Shown: one piece after another, positions 47,224 to 60,060 of the stretch | Position numbering within the stretch: position 1 is the stretch's first letter | Layout: each line of letters starts with the position of its first letter | Program-made: the position numbers and the translations under genes | From: Nageia nagi | Lineage: Eukaryota > Pinophyta | Direction of reading: 5' to 3' | Assembly: GCA_050084985.1 (NCBI GenBank) | Contig: JBITNC010000001.1 | Coordinates: 155,682,001-155,746,000 of the forward strand | Length of the DNA: 64,000 nt | The notes under the pieces: model-generated | What the model saw: only the letters and a program-made list of their open reading frames with translations | What the model was told of the DNA's origin: nothing | Databases searched by the model: none

Positions 47224-48045
47224 TACCTTACCAACCATATGTATTTTGCTATTCTTTGTTAGAAGAACATACTCAAAATACTCAAAAATAACAAAATACA
47301 AAACTTACTTATTTGTAGTCTTACTTAGTGATCTTTGGAAGTATTTTATTTCAAGATAACTTTTGACCATTTTGTATTTCTCTTATTTATTCCAAACCTT
47401 CACTATTAGATAGAAAATTTGATAATGATCAATTTGATGGGTCATAGTGCTAGATTTTGTTAATAATAATAAAATTTACAAGTTCTAGACTTCTTTTAGC
47501 CCTTGTTGATATCATTACACTTCAAACTATAGATTCTACACTATGGTCTCAATTTCAAACTCTAAATCTACTTGCTAACATCATCACCATTCAAAATGTA
47601 GATCCTACATTTTTGATTTTTTTTTGAATTTCTGACAAGTTTTAGCTACTCAAAAACTCTCAGAACTCCAACATTTCTAAACTTGCACTATTTTTTGGAA
47701 AATATTGAACTTTTGATTTTCCTAAACATTTGACAAATTCTATCCAACCAAAAATTATTATAACCCCAACATTTCCATATTGCATCAAGTTTTAACTTTC
47801 TCAAAGTTTCGTCAAGTCTTAGCTGACCAAAAAAACTTGGAACTTTGGCATTTTTATTTTTCTCTATTTTTGAGGTTTGACATAATTTTTCTCCATCAAA
47901 AAAATTTAAATTGAATTTCTTAGAATTTCAAAAAGTTCTATCTAACCAGAAACTCCCAAAACTTTGATATTTTTATGGTATTAGAGATTGAAGCCTCAAT
48001 CCTTGAAATTCTTCAATTGGTATTAAAGCTCTTATCTTGAGCCTA
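47224..48045 (+). repeat. LTR-like repeat, right copy, including a PBS
   Basis: Repeats 45178-45964 with the same subrepeats (around 47630, 47727, 47807, 47923) and continues through a PBS-like TTGGTATTAAAGCTC (48017-48031) and about 15 bases of leader. A normal 3' LTR would not be followed by a PBS, so this is probably the start of a second, truncated copy. Confidence 0.68.
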
Positions 48046-48099
48046 TAAATTATTCATCAGCTATATTAGAATCTTGTGGGAATGTAAATTGATAGTACC

Positions 48100-50270
48100 T
48101 AGCTTGTATATCCACAACCATACTTGTAAACTACCTCTTACTTATAGGACTATCATAAGCTTGCTCTAACAATAACTTTAACCATACCTTTCCATCATCA
48201 ACATATGATATCCTAGGATATGAAGGATTAACTTGATATTCTTGACTTTGAGAGCTATTGACATGTGGCGATATTGTGTTTCTAGGAGAATGAAGTGTAT
48301 TATATGCAAGTGTCATTGTATTGGTATATAAATGAGTAGTTTCAACCAAAAAGTTTATGATTTTGAATACATGCTTACATGTGTTACCTCACAAGGCCCA
48401 CTTGCAATTGCATGTGTAAGAGTTTTTACCTTTAATGGTGACAAGATATTATTTTTACAAATCTATTTGACTTCTCACCTAGTATGAACTAACAACATCT
48501 TCATGAGGAAGACAATGAGAATAAGGTACCGTACAAGACTATATATTGCACTCTCTAGACTCTTTTCCTTCTTGTAATTATTCCAAAATCTTAGTGTTTT
48601 AAATTTATTGAGATTCATATAATATGATAAAACTAGTTTTAAAAGCATGTAAAGTAAAAATCCATTATTATACCATATTTTCTTATCTTTTAACATATAA
48701 ATCTAGTTTTCAAAGTATAATGGTATGACTCTATAGCTGAATTTGTTTCTTGGTTGGAAAGGGAAATGTTTTTGTAGCATTTTACCCAAATACTTGTAAT
48801 AGAAAATGTAGAATCAAAATCACAAATGCTTTACAAGTAATATATAAATGAATATATATTATGAGTGAACTTACAAATTCTATCACCATTAAACCAATTA
48901 TTAATTAAGTAATTTATAAAAAGCCTTCTTGTTATGGAAATCTATGTAAAACTTAGATACAACTACTATCACAGATGCATCATCCTTTCATTTGGATATT
49001 ATTTCATCTAACCTTGAAAATATTTTTCTTCCAAACTCTTTAATTGATACCTTCTTATAGACATTATTTAACTAAACCCATTTCACATGCCACACACATA
49101 ACAGATGCTTGCAAACAAACATTTTCTTGAATATAAATGGAACAACAAAAATAATTTTTTTAGATGAATATCAAAAAATAAGACTCATAAAATTCATAAA
49201 AATATTTTTCAACTTATTTTTATATTTTATAAATAAAGTACAATTCACAAACCTGATGGCATGAATTTCTATAGCAGTATCATTAGTAAGAAAAGTATTC
49301 ATATGCCAACTTGGTTGGCATTCTAGAAAATATTTTTTCAATATTTCTAGCTACTCAACTATGTCATCAATACCATTTTTGTATGTGACAATCCATGCCA
49401 CAAGTAGACCAATTTCTTGGGAATCAAACATGAGCAATGTGTAAAATTGGTACTATAATAATACAAAATATATAAAAATCATCAATGCATAAAAATCAAT
49501 AATGTAGATAATTAATTAGTTAGGAAAACATAAATAATACAAAATAAATAACAATGCAAAAAAATCAACAATACTTACACCGTACAAATTTGTACTAAAG
49601 GTTGAATCTATTTAAATTATGTTTTTATGGGATAATTCAACCATTTTGTCCAACATCCATTCTATTTGAATACCAATAACAAATTTGCCAATGGTATGGT
49701 TAGGGTTCTTATATATAATTTTTTTTCCTTATTGGCCTAGAGCAAATGGTTGGTACTTGTGACATCATCTTTAGCCTTTTGCACTTTCCCCCTCATCAAT
49801 ATATTATATATGTTTTGAACTTCCCTCCTTAAAATGCAAGTGTCTTGAATTGTAGGTACATTTTTAAAATATTATTTCATAAATTATGTATTACATATCG
49901 TATCAATAGAAATATCATCTATTAGCAATCATTCAATCAAAGAACTAATCTCTTTCAACTTATGTGGAGAAAAATTGGTCCTTCTAATTTTTTTTGGTTT
50001 GTATCATGCACTCCATGACAAGGTTGTCCATCAAGTGCATCATGTTTAAATTTATTGTATGTAATAAATGCAACTTCAGGTAAAATTTCAAATATCGTAA
50101 CAACAAAATGAATCCCTTTTCTTAGTAAAATTCTTCCTTCATTTTGGAGGAGGTGTGTTGTATTGCTTATCCTTATAGCCATAAGCACACCAATAATTAC
50201 ATACAAAATAAATAATTTAGAATCATATTACTTTCCAAGACAAGATCATGTAATGTAAAATTTAGAAAAA
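48100..50270 (-). pseudogene. MULE-type transposase, decayed, with an intron
   Basis: Minus-strand remnant of a Mutator-like (MULE/FAR1-related) transposase. The N-terminal part at 49955-50206 reads DALDGQPCHGVHDTNQKKLE. The DDE region shows IDSTFSTNLYG (about 49579-49611), then after an intron YQFYTLLMFDSQEIGLLVAW (about 49392-49451), and FLTNDTAIEIHAI with the second Asp (about 49261-49300). Downstream, LCVWHVKWV-stop-LNNVYKKV (about 49060-49107) is the C-x2-H block of this family. Introns in MULE genes are common. Several stops make it inactive. The C-terminal part below about 48900 is unclear, so the left limit is approximate. Confidence 0.68.
49453..49578 (-). other. intron in the MULE transposase remnant
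   Basis: 126 bp with GTAAGT donor and a TATTATTATAG acceptor on the minus strand. Removing it joins NLYG to YQFYTLL in phase, as in the MULE family. Confidence 0.65.
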
Positions 50271-50610
50271 AAATATTTTCTTACATTTCATGTCTGGTTC
50301 CCTTCAATTTATAATTGCCTTTAAGACCATTTTTGTTTTTTTCTCACACAAATATGTGCATTATGGACCAAGATTAGATTCTTTTCCCTTTTTGAAATCA
50401 TTTAACCGACATAAAGGTATTGCTATGATTGAATTTCCTTTTCTCTCATGCATGGTATTTCTGTCTAGGTTAAATCATTATGACAAAAGAGTTATTTTTA
50501 TTGGATATCTTAGAAATGTATATTAAAAATTATATTTCATTTAAATATCATTGTATTTCATTTAATTGTATAAATAAAATATATAAGTTGCATTATAGCA
50601 TAATATAAGG
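50271..50610. other. sequence upstream of the MULE remnant
   Basis: Possibly a first exon or 5' region of the MULE on the minus strand. The 78-residue + strand open stretch at 50290-50526 has no family resemblance. No call made. Confidence 0.4.
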
Positions 50611-51740
50611 CATTCATTGGTTTCAAACTTTCAATACCCTTAAAATGTGGATTAAAATATTAAAGCTTAAGAATTTTTTAACAAGATGCATGATGCAAAC
50701 ACAATTTGATGGAGTGTAATGAAAATAATAGTAAATACTAACCAAAGGCACATTATTTACATACATTCAAATCATTTTTTTTTTTAATGTCTAATTTTGT
50801 ATTAATCTTCAAAAAGTGCAAATTTTATAAGGGTCTTCATAAACCTTTATAGCTAAAATAACTATATACATAAGAGTTTCAAATTATGGATATTTGCTAC
50901 ATTATGCCAATAGCCATCATTTTTAGAGTAACTACAAACTGTAGCCCATCTAAAAATATTTAAAATAACCCATCCTGGCTTATTGTTGGCACTAACAAAC
51001 TATTTCACATTTCATTATATTAAAGAGATATAAAATCTTATACAAAGCCTAGCCTATATGTTCCTTAATTCCATACATAGGATTTAGTATAGAAATCTAT
51101 GATTGCACTAAAGTATTAGACAATTATTAGCAATACATTAAGTTCCAACAAAAACTAACCCAAAAATACTCCTAATTTTTTGATGCATTCATTGGTTTCA
51201 AACTTTCAATTCCCTTAAAATGTGGATTAAAATCTTAAAGTATGAGAATTTTTTAACTATATGCATGATGTAGACATAATTTGATGTAATACAATTAAAA
51301 TAATAGTAAATACTAACCAAAAGCATATTATTTACATACATCCAAATAAGTTTTTTTGATTAATGGGATAATTTTGTATTAATCTTCAAAAAGTGTGAAG
51401 TTTATAAGGGTCTTCACAAAACTTTATAGTTGAGATAACTATATACATACAAGTTTCAAATTATGCATACTTACTGCATTCTACCAATACCCATCATTTG
51501 TGAAGTAACTACAAATTCTAGAACATCTAAAAATATTAAAAATAGTCCATCTTGGCTTATTGTTGGCACTTACAAATTATTTCATATTTCTTTAGATTAA
51601 AGAGACATAAAATACTATACAAATCCTGGTCTATATATTTCTTAATTCCATAGAAAAGCTTTAGTCTAGAAATCTACTATTGCACTAAAGTATCAGAAAA
51701 TTATTAGTAATATATTAAGTACCAAAAAAATTTAACCCAA
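50611..51740. repeat. tandem duplication, unit about 575 bp
   Basis: 50611-51185 and 51186-about 51740 are direct copies, both starting CATTCATTGGTTTCAAACTT and ending near AACCCAAAAA-ACTCCTA. Non-coding, with many substitutions. Possibly two units of a satellite or two LTR fragments. Confidence 0.85.
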
Positions 51741-51884
51741 AAAGACTCCTACTTTTCTACTACATTCTGTTTTCCATCCTAGTGGGTTTAATGATAGGGG
51801 TAAGAAATATTGCTCCCCATAGTTATACTTGTATAATTTGTTGTACATTTTTATTAATATTATTTATTTAAATCTTGGATTCTC

Positions 51885-53770
51885 TCAAACTTCATCATAT
51901 ATTAGGCTACAAGCACCTTTTATGAATAATACTTTTGCTAGCATCTCATTATGGATCTTATGAATAAAAGATATTCTAAGTGGAGCTACCTTTTCCCTCC
52001 TCTCTTCTATCATATCTTTTGGTTTTGAAAACTTTTTTACCCTGCCCTCTTGGGTATCTACTATTATCTCCCTCATTACACCTTTGTGGTGCTTTCCCTA
52101 ATATCTTTCTGATATATCTAATTTTGAATTACTTTGGATGTGTTTATTACTTCAAATTTATAATCTGCACCCCATTTAAATGCTCTTATATACTCCCAAG
52201 AGTTTTTTTTTACCTTTTTTTAGTATTTCACATTGCTTATTTTCTTTACATCCTCTCCTTATGCTTTTAACCTTTCCTCATTATGGGATTTTCTTTTATG
52301 AGCTTTTTCCTTGACCTCTTCACTTCTTTCTATCAAACTCTCTGGTGCCTATTTTTCTTCTTTATTCCTTCATTTGGTATTACTTCTTGTTATCCTTGAT
52401 ATTATATTATATTTAAACTCCACTAGATTCTCCATTCTTGTTTTCTTTTCCTCCTCTTACTTTGTTGCATTCTCCTCTATCTTTGCTTTGGTATTTTCTT
52501 CATTATCTAAATTTGATTTTTCCATTTCTTTTTTACCTTTCTACTACCTATGTGTCCTCTTTTTGTTCTTCTTCTACATTAAATTATTTCATCTCTTCCA
52601 CTTGTCTAGCAATTTATGCTATTTCCATGAAGATTGTCTCCTCCTCTACATACCTCAACTCCTCTATTTTTGTTGTGTTCACTAACTGACTTGGATGTGG
52701 TGACTCTTCTTCTCTTTAGTTTTTGACTACATTTTATTTTCAAACTATTGAGAGGTTTCTTACAAAACTTCTTATCTTTTATAAGGGTTTCTATTTCTAG
52801 TGTTTCTTCTCCCATTATTTTGGACATATTCCCCATTTCTTTACTCTACTTATCTCATTATGCTGATGATGCATTCTCCTCCCATGAATATTTTACCCAA
52901 AGGTTACTTTTCCTTTCTCTTTACTTAATCTTATTTCCCTTGCTTGTGTAGGTTTAAACTTTGTAGTGGGCTTCTTGTTGGGATATCCATTTCTTGAGTG
53001 CCTTTCTTCCCCCTTCTTGGATGTTAATACCCTTTCCAGAGGGATGTTCTCCTCTTCCTCAAAAATTTTAACCCTAAGGTTTTTATTCTCCCTTGTATCA
53101 AATACCTTGCCTTTAACTAATATTCTTACCCTCAAGATCCTCCTAGATCTATTTTCCAAGGCTTTCTCATACACCACTTTGATCACTCTACCATGAAATG
53201 GGCATTATGTTAAATTTGCCTAAAAGTTTCTTATAGATATGCTCATTGAATTGAAAATGAAGAAGGTAAAATTAACCCTATCTATTTTAGGAAAAGAAAA
53301 GTATTTTGTGAGACTAAAGTGATAGGTATAAAGTTTATTATATTTTCCTTCCAAGGATCTAGTATGCAATTTCTCAAGACCCCCATATGAAACTTATCCA
53401 AAATGAGCCCTTGCATATAGTTTTACACAAAATTATCTTTGGTTGTAAGCTTATTCACTCCACCTTCCTTTCTTATATTCCTATATTTTTTAGGTGAGTT
53501 ACTTGGACTATTTTCTCTATTTAGAATACTGGCTCCAAACTATTGATGTTGCAAACACCTTCATTCCAAGAGTTTGCCACTTCCATTGAGAACTTTTTAT
53601 CCTCACCCTTACATGCATTCATAAACCTTTCTAACCCTCCCTCACATATAATATGCCATACTTTTGCATTTTTCCTAGTCTCCTATATTGAGTTCAACTC
53701 CCTTCTTACTAAGTCTCCACCCATTTCTTAAGCTACAATATGTTGTTTTGGATTCAAATGTGGGTTGTTT
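51885..53770 (-). pseudogene. unclassified decayed coding region
   Basis: A series of minus-strand open stretches in similar composition: 51885-52076, 52606-52836 and 52893-53186 (charged, Lys/Arg/Glu-rich, for example LRVKIFEEEENIPLERVLTS), preceded by readable sequence at about 53540-53690 including KVWHIICEGGLERFMNACKG and SWNEGVCNINSLEPVF. I do not recognise a domain. Highly charged C-terminal part suggests a nuclear or Gag-like protein. It resembles hypothetical proteins of plant repeats in general style only. Leu/Phe-rich + strand frames over the same interval are its complement. Confidence 0.45.
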
Positions 53771-55756
53771 TCCTCTCACCTCTAGAGCTCAATTTCTTAT
53801 GTTAAGCATTTGGGTCTTTTTCAACTCCTTCTCATGAATACTATTAAATGATGTATTTTTATTTCACTTCATCTATGCCATGTGTCACTTCACCTTAGTT
53901 TTTTACTCATGAACTTATCATTATTATTATTAGGAATCTATTATCATTCTAAAGTCACATGTTGTACATTTCCCAACATTTCATTTGAAGTGATATTGTT
54001 GGTTCTTACTAGCTTAAGACCTACTCCATTAAAAATCATTACAATGTTGGGTTTTATATTTCAATATTCTCTCTATACAATTCTATATTCTTATCTTCCT
54101 TCTTAACTCTAGCTTTGTAACTTTGTTAACCTATTTCATTTTGATGTTGTATTATTCTAAGGGTTGCCTAGCTTGCTAGTTTTTCTCATTGTTCATGCAA
54201 CAATGATATGAATATTGTAATGGGTACGATTACAACAAATTAGAAAATTATTCATGCATAAATAATTATAAAATATTGAAATGTATGTTTATATTCCATA
54301 AAATAAATCAATATGCATGCATAAATATAAAGAAAAACATAATCCTAGAACTCATGTTGGCAATATGAATTGTTAAAAATATCCAATACTTGGAAGATTT
54401 GAGATTTTGTAATTACAAAGGGTCTAGTGATTCAATTTGCATGCAAAAAATCAAACATGGTTTGGTACATAGTATACATTGGTGTGTCTTAAATTTCATT
54501 TATAATTCTTGCTATATGCCCATCATATATCTGCTATACACCCTTAATATATGTTGTAATAAAATTTTAATTTTTTTCATATTTCTTGCTATACACCCAT
54601 GATATATCTTGTCCAAAAATTTTAATTTTTTTTATTTCTTGCTATATAATCATGATGTATTTGATATAGCCCCATCATATATCCCAATCTAAAATTTCAA
54701 AATTTTTCATAATTTTAGATATACACCATGATATATTTGAGCAAAGTGATTTGATTGGGTAGAGGTGATGGTGATGGAAAGTATATATGCCTAGTGTGTT
54801 TGTGATATACACCCATAACATGTGTGAATTTTACTAAAGGATAGGCTTCTCCATATTTAAATCAACTATCAAATATTTTAGCACACATAAACTTATCATA
54901 TTAGGACTTCCTCTTGCAATGATGTTTCATCTTGATACACTTATTTACTTAGTTGTAATTTAATTTAGACACTATGACCAACACAATAATCATATAATGG
55001 AATAATGATATAATATTATTGATGAGAGTGAGTAAACAAATACAACAAGAATCATAATACAAAGATAAAAAACTCTTACCAAAATCATAGTAAAGGACTT
55101 AGTTATGTTGTGAGGAGTACCAACACTTTCTCAACTCAATAACCAATTCAACATAACCACTATCACAATCTTACAAAGATAACTTTCTTACAACAAGACT
55201 TTAACCTTTTTCTTCACTTGAACATAATATAATACTTTAACACACTTAAAATACTTAACTTATGACACTTATACTTAACATAAACTTATAAATTTTTTCA
55301 CAACTTCTCAACTCACTCACAACTTTAACTCAATTGGAATTCACTTGAATTTAGATGCTTAAAGTACTTTTTTATTAATATACTAGAGAATATATCTAGA
55401 TTTTTCTAATAATTGAACTTTAAAATGCATTATATCTCCATCTCTAGAAATATCCAAACCACTTTTACAAATATACATGAATCTTTTGCCACATAACCCT
55501 TTTCTAGAAACTCCTTTTAAATATCAAAAACTACTTCCAACTTAAAGTCCCCATAGTACACCTATACTACTAATCATTGTTACATCACTATCTTTTTATT
55601 CTAGTTGCATAATTCTTCCATTACAAGTGTCATTATAGCTTATTGATGGGTGTTGTTATCTTGCATAATAAGCTTATGGCTAGACACTATTATTAATTAT
55701 GAAGTGTACCATATACATAGGGATACTATATATTTATTGAAATTTTTTAATGATGA
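53771..55756. other. unassigned sequence, possible LTR of an older Ty3/gypsy element
   Basis: No gene. 54530-54730 has several spaced copies of a TATACACCCATGATATAT-like motif. The right end (to about 55757) lies beside a GGGGGAG polypurine tract on the minus strand and may be the 3' LTR of the element whose integrase tail is at 55800-56133. The LTR's left end cannot be fixed. Confidence 0.4.
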
Positions 55757-55760
55757 TATC

Positions 55761-55775
55761 TTCTCCCCCTCCTAA
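55761..55775 (-). other. possible polypurine tract
   Basis: Minus strand TTAGGAGGGGGAGAA just downstream of the integrase tail, where a polypurine tract is expected. Confidence 0.5.
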
Positions 55776-55799
55776 TTTTTACTCCATCCTTAGAGTAGG

Positions 55800-56133
55800 A
55801 AAGTAGTTAATTAGGAGACTAAAAAATATTCAACTTATCATGGTTGACCCACTTAGAAATCAAATAATAATCCAATTCTTCAAATATTTATATTTCATTA
55901 TCATGAATTATTATTATCCTATATGGTGCACTCCACTTTGATAACAATTTATTGTATTTTCTCTTATGATGCTTAGAATCATATACCATGAGTAGATCAT
56001 TAACCTTGAATGGAGATCATTTCAAATTCTTGTCAAAATACTCCTTTTGCTTGATTTTTTTATTTTCAATAGTCTTATTAGCTTCTTAAAGCATATCTTC
56101 TAATTATTTAAGTTGCATTAACATATCATCAAT
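55800..56133 (-). pseudogene. Ty3/gypsy integrase C-terminal tail
   Basis: Minus-strand frame with KQKEYFDKNLK, SPFKVNDLLMVYDSKHHKRK, LLSKWSAPYRIIIIHDNEIY and ISKWVNHDKLNIF. This is the pattern of the integrase C-terminal domain (G-x-LV, then GPY/F-like, then VN--LK-Y). Its upstream part is cut off by the chromovirus insertion at 56134. It belongs to an older, different gypsy element. Confidence 0.72.
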
Positions 56134-57315
56134 TGATCCATAAACTATAAGATTAAAATTTCAATTTAACCTTTTCTTAGGATCAATTCACACTTAAAAC
56201 AATTAAGTGCTTGTAAAGGAAAATCAGGAATAAATTTGTAAACACAGAGAAGAGAAAAGCATTCACCATAGAAAGAGACAAGTAAAATTATCCTGGTTCA
56301 CCTGGTGTGGGCTACATCCAGCTCAAAATCTCTCTACTATCAGTGGGTGGAATCACTTTACAAGGCCTCCACAATCCTTCAAAACCTCCTCTCACATTCA
56401 CAACACACTCACAGCTCTGAAAATCACAACAAGAACTGAAAACAACCTTCTTAAAATCCTCCCCTCTCTTCCTCCAATTTGCTCCCCTTTTTATACAATT
56501 TTTGGGGGCTCAAATTGGAGAGCATTACAACTAGGAAATTTAATACAAAACCTATTTTTAGATACCCATTATCCTCCTTGACCTTCATGTCAAATTTGGG
56601 CTCAAATGGTTATAAAAATCTCCCCAAAATGAGCTCTAAAATCAAAATGATATGCTCACTAGATTGTTTTAGGCTTACAGAATTAAATTAGCCTAATAAT
56701 AGGACCTTAGGTAAGATAAAATCACCAAAACCTTTGAAAACACCAAAAATACATCAAAAAATCTAAAATTAGGTGGGTGCATTATGGTGACGACATGTGG
56801 TGTGCTTAGAGGAAGTCAACCTCCTATTGACTGGCTGCTGGCTCCAAATTTGGGTTGCTTGGCTGGTAGCTTGGCTAGTAGGTGGGTGGCTTGGTCAAAA
56901 TGTGGGTGGTCTCCAATAGGTGGTCACACTGATTCTTTCCCTACAAGCCCCTCTATCACCCACCTAATTACCTCCACACGATCAATCGGACTCCACATAG
57001 GCCTGATCAACCGAACTCCATGCAGGCCTTCTTTCACCCACCTCATCACCTCCATGCAGTCCCTGTCATGCCTATGTGGTCTGTATGATGGCAGGCAGGT
57101 CCTGCCCAAAACATTTTATTTTATTTTATTTTATTTTTTATTTTTTTAAATTTTTCTCAAAATACACAAATAGAATTAATATCATATCTTCCACATACGA
57201 ACTCAGATTCATGATCTGAAAGAAGTATCAGAAAGCTGAAGATAAGGTGATCATAATGAACATAATAAAATGGAGATTACTAAATGTTTAATGGATCCAA
57301 ATTTTGGATCATTCA
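56134..57315 (-). repeat. 3' LTR of the chromovirus
   Basis: 1182 bp; in element orientation TGAATGATCC...TTATGGATCA. It contains a duplicated block of about 80 bp around 56940-57055 (CACCCACCTCATCACCTCCA-like). Polypurine tract adjoins at 57316. Confidence 0.85.
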
Positions 57316-57333
57316 TCCCCACTGAGAGAGAGC
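57316..57333 (-). other. polypurine tract of the chromovirus
   Basis: Minus strand GCTCTCTCTCAGTGGGGA directly before the LTR start TGAATGATCC. It is pyrimidine-interrupted, so the exact limits are uncertain. Confidence 0.6.
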
Positions 57334-57369
57334 TTTTGTTCCTAAAAGTAATTAGGATGATGAAATGAG

Positions 57370-57477
57370 GTGAGGGTAGAGCTCCCTCACCCAATCAATT
57401 GCATACCACTTGGCCTTGTGTGGATGTTGGCCCTTCACTCCAATACACCACATCTCATGTATGCCACTATGAGATTA
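57370..57477 (-). pseudogene. decayed chromodomain-like tail of integrase
   Basis: After the stop at 57478 the frame continues MWCIGVKGQHPHKAKWYAID then WVRELYPHL, resembling a plant chromovirus chromodomain (the YLVKWKG, then ATW, then L---FP pattern). The W-K-G core is altered to G-V-K-G, so binding would be lost. Chromodomains guide insertion of chromoviruses to specific chromatin. Confidence 0.6.
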
Positions 57478-58962
57478 TCATTGCTTCTTTTCCATTACTG
57501 CATCCTCAACCAACACATTCATATGCTTAGGGGCTAAATCCTCAACTAATGGTAACATAACATCTGTATCTTTTCCAACTAAGGCTAGTTTGTACAACTT
57601 CAAGTTCTCAACATTAATAATGGAATACATTTGCATATAGGGTGGTAGGTCTAACCGAAATGCATTGTCTCTAACTTGACCAATAATGGTAAATGGACCA
57701 TACCTTATTAGTTTCAACTTCTTTCCCTCACCATGCTATCTCTCCTTACTAAGATGAAGCCATACCTGATCCCCAACCTAAAATTTATGATCCACCCGAT
57801 GATGATCATGCCTCTCCTTATACTTGGCCTGACTCTTCTCCAACTATTCTTTTACCTTTTGATGAATCAATCTAATCCTCTCAATAAAATTCTTTTCCCG
57901 CTTCTCCTCATTATGAATAACTATATCTCCATCACTTATTGAAGCAAAAGCCATATCGAAAGGTGATTTTGGCAAATAACCAAAATAAGTCTCAAAAGGT
58001 GTTTTGTTAGTAGAAGAATGTAAAGCTCGATTATATGCATGTTGTATATAGCCCAAAAATTCATCTCAAGTATTAGGATGCTTACCATAATAACCCTATA
58101 ATAGGTGTACCACTGTCCTATTTACCACCTCTATTTGACCATCTATCTATGGATGAAATGCTGTACTCCTCTTTAGTTTAGTGTCCATCCTTTCCCACAA
58201 AGAAGTCCAAAATTTTCCAAGAAACTTGGAATCCTTGTCAGAAATGATAGAAGTAGGAAGACCAAAATGTACCCACACTTAAGTAAAGAAAAGATTAGCT
58301 ACCTCTTGACCTGGCATAGTCTTTTTACATGGGATTAGAATACACATCTTACTGAATCTATCCATAACCACATATAAATAATCATGACCTCTCTTAGACA
58401 TAGGTAAACCTCCAACAAAATCCATAGAAATACTCTCCCATGGTTGTGTAGGAATAGATAATGGCATATAAAGACCAAATTTCCTCTTATTGGGTTTGCT
58501 TACACTGCATAACATACAACCTTTGATATATCTGGATACATTTTCTTGCATTTTAGGCCAATAACAATACCTTTGTAGATTAGCAAGAGTTTTTCCAATA
58601 CCAAAGTGTCCTGAAATATGAGAAGTATGAGCTTCCCTAATCAAATCATTCCTCTCACCATTAGGAATACAAAGTTTGCCCAAATGAAAAAGTAATCCAT
58701 CATGCAAATGAAATTCATGATTTCCAACCTCATTACCAAGACTCAATCTATGATAGACATTTTGGAAATCAGGATCAACCATATACTGCTCTTTATACCC
58801 GTCATGCATTAAAGAGCTATTTTGTAGAATCATAACACTGGTAACTATTGGAGGCCTATACAACATATCAACAATTTTATTTTGAGTACCCTTCTTGTAC
58901 TTAATCACCAAATGAAATTGTTGCAAGAATCCCATCCAACGAAAGTGCCTAGATTGTTGCAA
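57478..58962 (-). pseudogene. integrase of the chromovirus
   Basis: Zinc-binding region (HTSHISGHFG then CMLCSVSK), then the catalytic core with ISMDFVGGLP (first Asp), [14 protein letters not shown] (second Asp) and DGQIEVVNRT (Glu), all kept. The C-terminal domain at 57478-57717 contains RYGPFTIIGQVRDNAFRLDL, the GPY/F-type module. Stops after FFT (58279), in AFHP-stop-IDGQ, and near 57844 and 57720, mostly at Gln positions. Otherwise continuous. Confidence 0.9.
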
Positions 58963-60060
58963 CTTAGATTGTGACTAAAGATATTGCAAGGGTTGATGGT
59001 CTGTATGAATTATTGTCTCTTTACCTACCAAATAGTGCTTCCATTTCTTAACACTTTGAATTAATGCATATAACTCTTTGTCATATGTGGGATAGTTTCT
59101 TACCACACTGGTAAACATTTTCGAGTGATAGCAAACTGGATGTTTTTCCTGTAATAAAACTGCACCAATAGCATAGTCACTTGCATCAGTTTCAATTTCA
59201 AAATTTTTTTGAAGATTAGGCAAAGCAAGTACTAGAGCATTACTAATTTTCCTTTTAAGCAATTCAAAAGCATGTTTTTCTTTCCCTCCCCATTGAAATC
59301 CATGACTCTTTCCTATAATTACATGAAGTGGAGAAGCCATGTAAGAAAAGTTAGCAATAAACTTGCATAAATACTGCACTACCCCAAGAAAACTCCTAGT
59401 CTCTATTAGATTAGTGGGAGTAGGCCATTTCAACACAGCCTCAATTTTTGTAGGATCTATCCTCAATTGACCTTCACCTACAATTTGGCCAAGATAGATT
59501 AAACTCTTCCTGACAAACTCACACTTAGACATCTTCCAATAGAGTTTTACTTCCCTTAAAACTTCAAACACTTTACGAATATGTACCACATGATCTTTCC
59601 AATTATCACTATAAATGAGAATATCATCAAGATACAAAATAATAAAATCATTAATGAAAGGCCTTAAAACCTCATTCATTACACGCATGAAAGTAGCAGG
59701 AGCATTGCATAATCCAAATGGTAAAACCAATCATTCAAACAATTCTTGCCTAGTTTTAAAAGTAGTTTTCCACACATCCTCTTCTTTAACTCGTACTTGA
59801 TGATAACCACTTCTTAGATCCAATTTTATGAAAAGCCTAGATTTTTGTAATTGATCCATTAAATCATCAATACATGGCAAAGGATATCGATTTTTAATCG
59901 TGATCTTATTTAGCGCCTTGTAATCAACACATATACTCCAAGTTCCATCTTTCTTTGGAATTATAACAATAGGAGATCCACACGGTGATGTGCTAGGTCT
60001 AATGACTCCTTGATCTAACAATTCCTTGACTTGTTTCTTAATTTCTTCATTTTCTAAAGC
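58963..60060 (-). pseudogene. reverse transcriptase and RNase H of the chromovirus
   Basis: One frame from about 60021 to 58975 with a single stop: TGA at 59731-59733 where related RTs have Trp (FE-stop-LVLPFGLCNAPATF). Another stop (TAG, Gln expected) separates LQYL from SQSKLQQSRHFRW at about 58975. RT motifs: VDYKALNKITIKNRYPLP, KLDLRSGYHQVRV and the catalytic YLDD intact at 59623-59634. RNase H follows with the first Asp in FEIETDASDYAIGAVL, KELYALIQSVKKWKHYL and HTDHQPLQYL. This is the best preserved polymerase in the window. Confidence 0.95.

Noticed and set aside
52311-52689. Phe/Leu-rich + strand frames looking like membrane proteins
   Set aside because: They are the complement of the charged minus-strand coding remnant. 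Lys/Glu codons read backwards give Phe/Leu.
56784-57149. 121-residue + strand frame
   Set aside because: Lies wholly in the chromovirus LTR and runs into a T-rich tail. LTR sequence, no domain.
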